Source of the DNA: Actinoalloteichus_B caeruleus
GTDB lineage: Bacteria; Actinomycetota; Actinomycetes; Mycobacteriales; Pseudonocardiaceae
DNA: 64,000 bases
Assembly (NCBI RefSeq): GCF_000718005.1
Contig: NZ_JODV01000002.1
Strand: one strand, 5' to 3'
Position 1 is the first letter of the stretch; each line of letters starts with the position of its first letter. The notes under the pieces were generated by a model. It was not told the DNA's origin. It ran no database searches and was given only the letters and a program-made list of their open reading frames with translations. Positions 61,267 to 64,000 of the stretch are shown here, in pieces. The position numbers and the translations under genes are program-made.

Positions 61267-62787
61267 ATGCAGGACTCCGCCACCCCAGAACAGCCCACCG
61301 CCTCCCTCACCCTGGACCCGGCGTTCAGCGTCGGTGAGGTGAACCCCCGACTGTTCGGCTCCTTCGTCGAACACATGGGCCGGTGCGTCTACACCGGCAT
61401 CTACGAGCCGGACCACCCCACCGCCGACGCGGACGGCCTGCGCACCGACGTGCTGGCCCTCATCCGGGAGCTGGGCGTGACGATGGTCCGGTACCCCGGC
61501 GGGAACTTCGTCTCCGGGTACAACTGGGAGGACGGGGTCGGGCCGGTCGAGGAACGCCCCCGCCGCCTGGAACCGGCCTGGAAGTCGACCGAGACCAACC
61601 AGTTCGGCCTCAGCGAGTTCATGAACTTCACCCGCAAGACGGGCATCGAGCCGATGATGGCCCTCAACCTGGGGACGAGGGGCGTCGACGACGCCCGTCG
61701 ACTGCTGGAGTACACCAACCACCCCGGTGGCACGGAACTGTCCGACCTGCGGCGGCGGCACGGCGACGAGGAACCCTTCGACATCCGGCTGTGGTGCCTG
61801 GGCAACGAGCTCGACGGCCCGTGGCAGATGGGCCACAAGTCGGCCGAGGAGTACGGCCGGCTGGCGAACGAGACCGCCAACGTCATGCGCCTGATCGACC
61901 CGGACCTGCGCCTGGTCGCCTGCGGCAGCTCCTCGTCGGCGATGTCGACATTCGCCTCCTGGGAGGCGACGATGCTCGAACACTGCTACGACCGCGTCGA
62001 CTACGTCTCCTGCCACGCCTACTACCACGAGCGTGACGGCGACGTCGGCAGCTTCCTGGCCTCCGCCGTCGACATGGAGCACTTCATCGAGAGCGTGGTG
62101 GCGACGGCCGACCACGTGCGGGCCAGGGTCCGCAGCTCCAAGCGGTTGGAGATCTCCTTCGACGAGTGGAACGTCTGGTACCAGTCCCGCGAGGGCGAGG
62201 ACCCCGGCTGGCGGGTCGCGCCCCGGGTCATCGAGGACGTCTACTCGGTCACCGACGCCGTGGTGGTCGGCAGCCTCCTGATCACCCTGCTGAGGCACTG
62301 CGACCGGGTCACCGCCGCCTGCCTGGCCCAGCTCGTCAACGTCATCGCGCCGATCATGACCGAGCCGGGTGGCCCAGCGTGGCGCCAGGCGAGCTTCTTC
62401 CCCTTCGCGGACGCGGCGCGGCACGGTCGAGGTCGAGTCCTGCGACTGGCCGGCACGAGCACCACCTATGAGACGGCGAAGTTCGGCGAGGTCGACCACC
62501 TGCACGCGACCGCGGTGGAGGCGGAGGACGGCGGCCTCACCGTCTTCGCGGTGAACCGGGACACCGAGAAGCCCCTCCGGCTCACCGCGGACCTGCGCGG
62601 TCTCGGGAAGGCCAGGGTGCTGGAGCACCGGGTGCTCGCCGACGAGGACCGGCACGCCACCAACACCCTGGAGAACCAGGAGCGGGTCGCTCCTCGCCAG
62701 GTGTCCGGTACGAGCTGCCAGGACGGGACCCTCACCGCCGAGCTGCCGCCGTTGTCCTGGAACGTCATCCGCGTCGCCGCGAACTGA
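61267..62787 (+). CDS. alpha-L-arabinofuranosidase, GH51
   Basis: 506 residues, no signal peptide, so cytoplasmic. GGAAGGAAG precedes the ATG. The barrel shows NPRLFGSFVEHMGRCVYTGI, VRYPGGNFVSGYNWEDGVGP, the acid/base Glu181 in CLGNELDGPWQMG and the nucleophile Glu300 in ISFDEWNVWYQSR; the C-terminal beta domain ends LPPLSWNVIRV. It removes terminal arabinofuranosyl units from imported arabino-oligosaccharides, the last step after the two secreted arabinanases. Confidence 0.96.
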   Translation: MQDSATPEQPTASLTLDPAFSVGEVNPRLFGSFVEHMGRCVYTGIYEPDHPTADADGLRTDVLALIRELGVTMVRYPGGNFVSGYNWEDGVGPVEERPRRLEPAWKSTETNQFGLSEFMNFTRKTGIEPMMALNLGTRGVDDARRLLEYTNHPGGTELSDLRRRHGDEEPFDIRLWCLGNELDGPWQMGHKSAEEYGRLANETANVMRLIDPDLRLVACGSSSSAMSTFASWEATMLEHCYDRVDYVSCHAYYHERDGDVGSFLASAVDMEHFIESVVATADHVRARVRSSKRLEISFDEWNVWYQSREGEDPGWRVAPRVIEDVYSVTDAVVVGSLLITLLRHCDRVTAACLAQLVNVIAPIMTEPGGPAWRQASFFPFADAARHGRGRVLRLAGTSTTYETAKFGEVDHLHATAVEAEDGGLTVFAVNRDTEKPLRLTADLRGLGKARVLEHRVLADEDRHATNTLENQERVAPRQVSGTSCQDGTLTAELPPLSWNVIRVAAN

Positions 62788-62822
62788 TCCCGGTTGACAT
62801 CCCTCACCGGGGACGGCTGACC

Positions 62823-62852
62823 CGTCCGGCCGGCCACCGCGCCGGCCGGACG
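62823..62852 (+). terminator. terminator of the arabinan-use operon
   Basis: Perfect 12-bp stem CGTCCGGCCGGC/GCCGGCCGGACG with a six-base loop, 36 bases after the GH51 stop codon. Confidence 0.75.
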
Positions 62853-63036
62853 AGGTCCCGGCCGGGCACCCACCCGGGTGGTGGCGCCCACAGTGAGGGC
62901 TGGTCCCGGGGAGCCCCCACCTCGGGACCACGACCAGTAGCGTGGCCCACTCACACGCGGGTCATCGGGTGGGGCCGGAGCGCCCCCGGCGTCGTCGGGT
63001 ACGGCGGTCACACCCGCCAGACAGGGGAGGTCCGGG

Positions 63037-63666
63037 GTGGGAGCGGAGTGGACGGGGTTCCTCACCGCCGCGTTCCTGGTGTCGCTGGTACCGGGGGCGA
63101 ACCAACTGCTCGGCATGCGCAACGCGATCCACCACGGCATCGCCCCCGCGGTCGTCGCCGCCACCGGACGCCTGGTCGCCTTCGTCCTCATGATCGTCGC
63201 GGTCGCGTTCGGCGCCGGCGCCCTGATCACGTCCTCCGACCTGGCCTACACCGTGCTGACCTGGTGCGGCGTGGCCTACCTCGGGTGGCTGGGGCTCTCC
63301 ACGCTCTGGCGGGCCCGTCGGGAGGGGATGGGCGCGACCCCGGCCCCGGACGCCGAAGCCCGCCCGTCCCGCTGGCGCCTCGCCCGCCGCGAGTTCCTGG
63401 TGGCCGCGACCAACCCCAAGGCACTGCTGCTGTTCACGGCCTTCCTGCCCCAGTTCGTCGACCAGAGCAGCGGGTCCGCGACCGCGCGGTTGCTGGCCCT
63501 CGGGGCCGGGTACCTGGTCGTCGAGTTCGTCGTCATGCTGCTCTACGCCACCGCCGGCGCCCGCATCGGCGCCATCGCCCGACCCGGTGCCATGCGGTGG
63601 GTGGACCAGGGGACCGGGGTCGTCTTCCTCGGCCTGGCGGGTTGGTTGGCCGCGAGCTCCCGCTGA
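63037..63666 (+). CDS. LysE-family amino-acid exporter
   Basis: 209 residues from GTG with GGGGAGG upstream. Six hydrophobic helices; FLVSLVPGANQLLGMRNAIH is the LysE/RhtB first-loop signature (usually PGP instead of PGA), and AATNPKALLLFTAFLPQFVD is the second conserved stretch. The family exports amino acids or their derivatives. Substrate unknown. The PGA variation is worth noting but family membership is secure. Confidence 0.9.
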   Translation: MGAEWTGFLTAAFLVSLVPGANQLLGMRNAIHHGIAPAVVAATGRLVAFVLMIVAVAFGAGALITSSDLAYTVLTWCGVAYLGWLGLSTLWRARREGMGATPAPDAEARPSRWRLARREFLVAATNPKALLLFTAFLPQFVDQSSGSATARLLALGAGYLVVEFVVMLLYATAGARIGAIARPGAMRWVDQGTGVVFLGLAGWLAASSR

Positions 63667-63729
63667 GCGGGCTCCCCGGGCTACCCCGGGACGCCGCCGG
63701 CCCAGGGCCGGGCGGGCCGGGTGGCCGCG

Positions 63730-63780
63730 CCGCCCGCCCTCGCTCCGCCGCCCGCCCTCGCTCCGCCGCCCGCCCTCGCC
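63730..63780. repeat. 18-bp tandem repeat, about 2.8 copies
   Basis: Unit CCGCCCGCCCTCGCTCCG starting at 63730, 63748 and 63766, the third truncated. It lies between the convergent LysE and SDR genes. Confidence 0.8.
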
Positions 63781-63804
63781 TCGTGGACCGGGACCGGGCA
63801 CGTC

Positions 63805-64000
63805 TCACAGCGCGTGGCCGCCCGCGACCTGCACCACCTGCCCGGTGATCCACCGCGCCTGCCGGGAGGCGAGGAAGACGACGCAGTCCGCGATGTCGCT
63901 CGGGTCCCCCACCCTGCGCAACGGGATCGACGGGGTCACCCGCTCCACCAGATCGGCGGCGATCCAACCGGTTTGGACCGGCCCCGGGGCGACGGCGTTC
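63805..64000 (-). CDS. SDR-family oxidoreductase, C-terminal part (cut by window edge)
   Basis: The minus strand from the window edge to TGA at 63807-63805 encodes 64 residues: NAVAPGPVQTGWIAADLVER, SIPLRRVGDPSDIADCVVFL and ASRQARWITGQVVQVAGGHA-L. The NAVAPGPVxTGW segment and the ending ITGQVVxVxGG are hallmarks of classical short-chain dehydrogenases; the active-site Tyr-Lys and nucleotide loop lie beyond the window. Substrate unknown. Confidence 0.85.
   Translation of the reverse strand, partial: NAVAPGPVQTGWIAADLVERVTPSIPLRRVGDPSDIADCVVFLASRQARWITGQVVQVAGGHAL

Noticed and set aside
63730..63780. CRISPR-like repeat
   Set aside because: Adjacent 18-bp units without spacers; a simple tandem repeat.

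Overview
The window is very GC-rich, uses GTG and TTG starts freely and overlaps genes tightly. It carries actinobacterial marker genes (whiA, rbpA, opcA, a divergent pgi, F420-type PPOX) and the conserved order uvrC-rapZ-yvcK-whiA-gap-pgk-tpiA-secG followed by a pentose-phosphate cluster and ctaB. This points to a chromosome of an actinomycete, most likely of the order Pseudonocardiales; genus is inference. No tRNA, rRNA, CRISPR array, transposase, phage gene or replication origin was seen.

Layout. (1) 1-4.7 kb: a large nSTAND1 NTPase with a membrane segment and 14 WD40 blades, possibly running off the left edge. (2) 5-11.7 kb: a small ribbon-helix-helix-like protein, a secreted glycerophosphodiesterase, a HIT protein, a putative sulfur-responsive unit (27-residue leader peptide, then a YeiH/UPF0324 transporter whose first helix is encoded by a separate overlapping ORF), and a NERD-like membrane protein. 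(3) 11.8-21.3 kb: uvrC-rapZ-yvcK-whiA, gap-pgk-tpiA-secG and rbpA. (4) 21.9-24.7 kb: alpha/beta hydrolase and a convergent CPA1 antiporter. (5) 25.4-35.5 kb: minus-strand tkt-tal-pgi-zwf-opcA-pgl, every junction a 4-nt overlap; divergent ctaB; a frameshifted DUF2470 remnant. (6) 35.8-42 kb: membrane protein, NodA-like N-acyltransferase, Sfp-type phosphopantetheinyl transferase, isochorismate synthase, StyA-like flavin monooxygenase and an orphan roadblock protein. (7) 42.3-45.5 kb: a zinc-starvation locus. Divergent operons rpmB-rpmG-rpsN-rpsR and mrf(COG0523)-rpmE-rpmF encode zinc-free ribosomal paralogues and a hibernation-type GTPase homologue around two Zur-like boxes, with a histidine-rich repeat protein next door. 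(8) 45.9-50.1 kb: DedA protein, MerR regulator, CopZ-like chaperone behind a CsoR-like operator, SDR/DUF2867 protein and a PPOX protein. (9) 50.2-62.8 kb: carbohydrate region with an orphan sugar-binding lipoprotein, a secreted M14 peptidase, then an arabinan-use cluster (binding protein, two permeases, two GH43 arabinanases, GH51 arabinofuranosidase). (10) 63-64 kb: LysE exporter and the C-terminal end of an SDR gene cut by the right edge.

How they work together. Regions 3 and 5 are core carbon metabolism: triose-phosphate glycolysis, the oxidative and non-oxidative pentose phosphate branches, and regulators of carbon flux and cell envelope. Region 7 lets the cell swap zinc-binding ribosomal proteins for zinc-free copies when zinc is scarce. 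Region 9 appears to cut arabinan outside the cell, import the fragments with an ABC permease that must borrow an ATPase from elsewhere, and finish hydrolysis inside with the signal-less GH51 enzyme. Regions 6 and 2 hold the least ordinary genes: a NodA-like acyltransferase beside a carrier-protein-activating enzyme and isochorismate synthase, and the leader-peptide/split-transporter unit.
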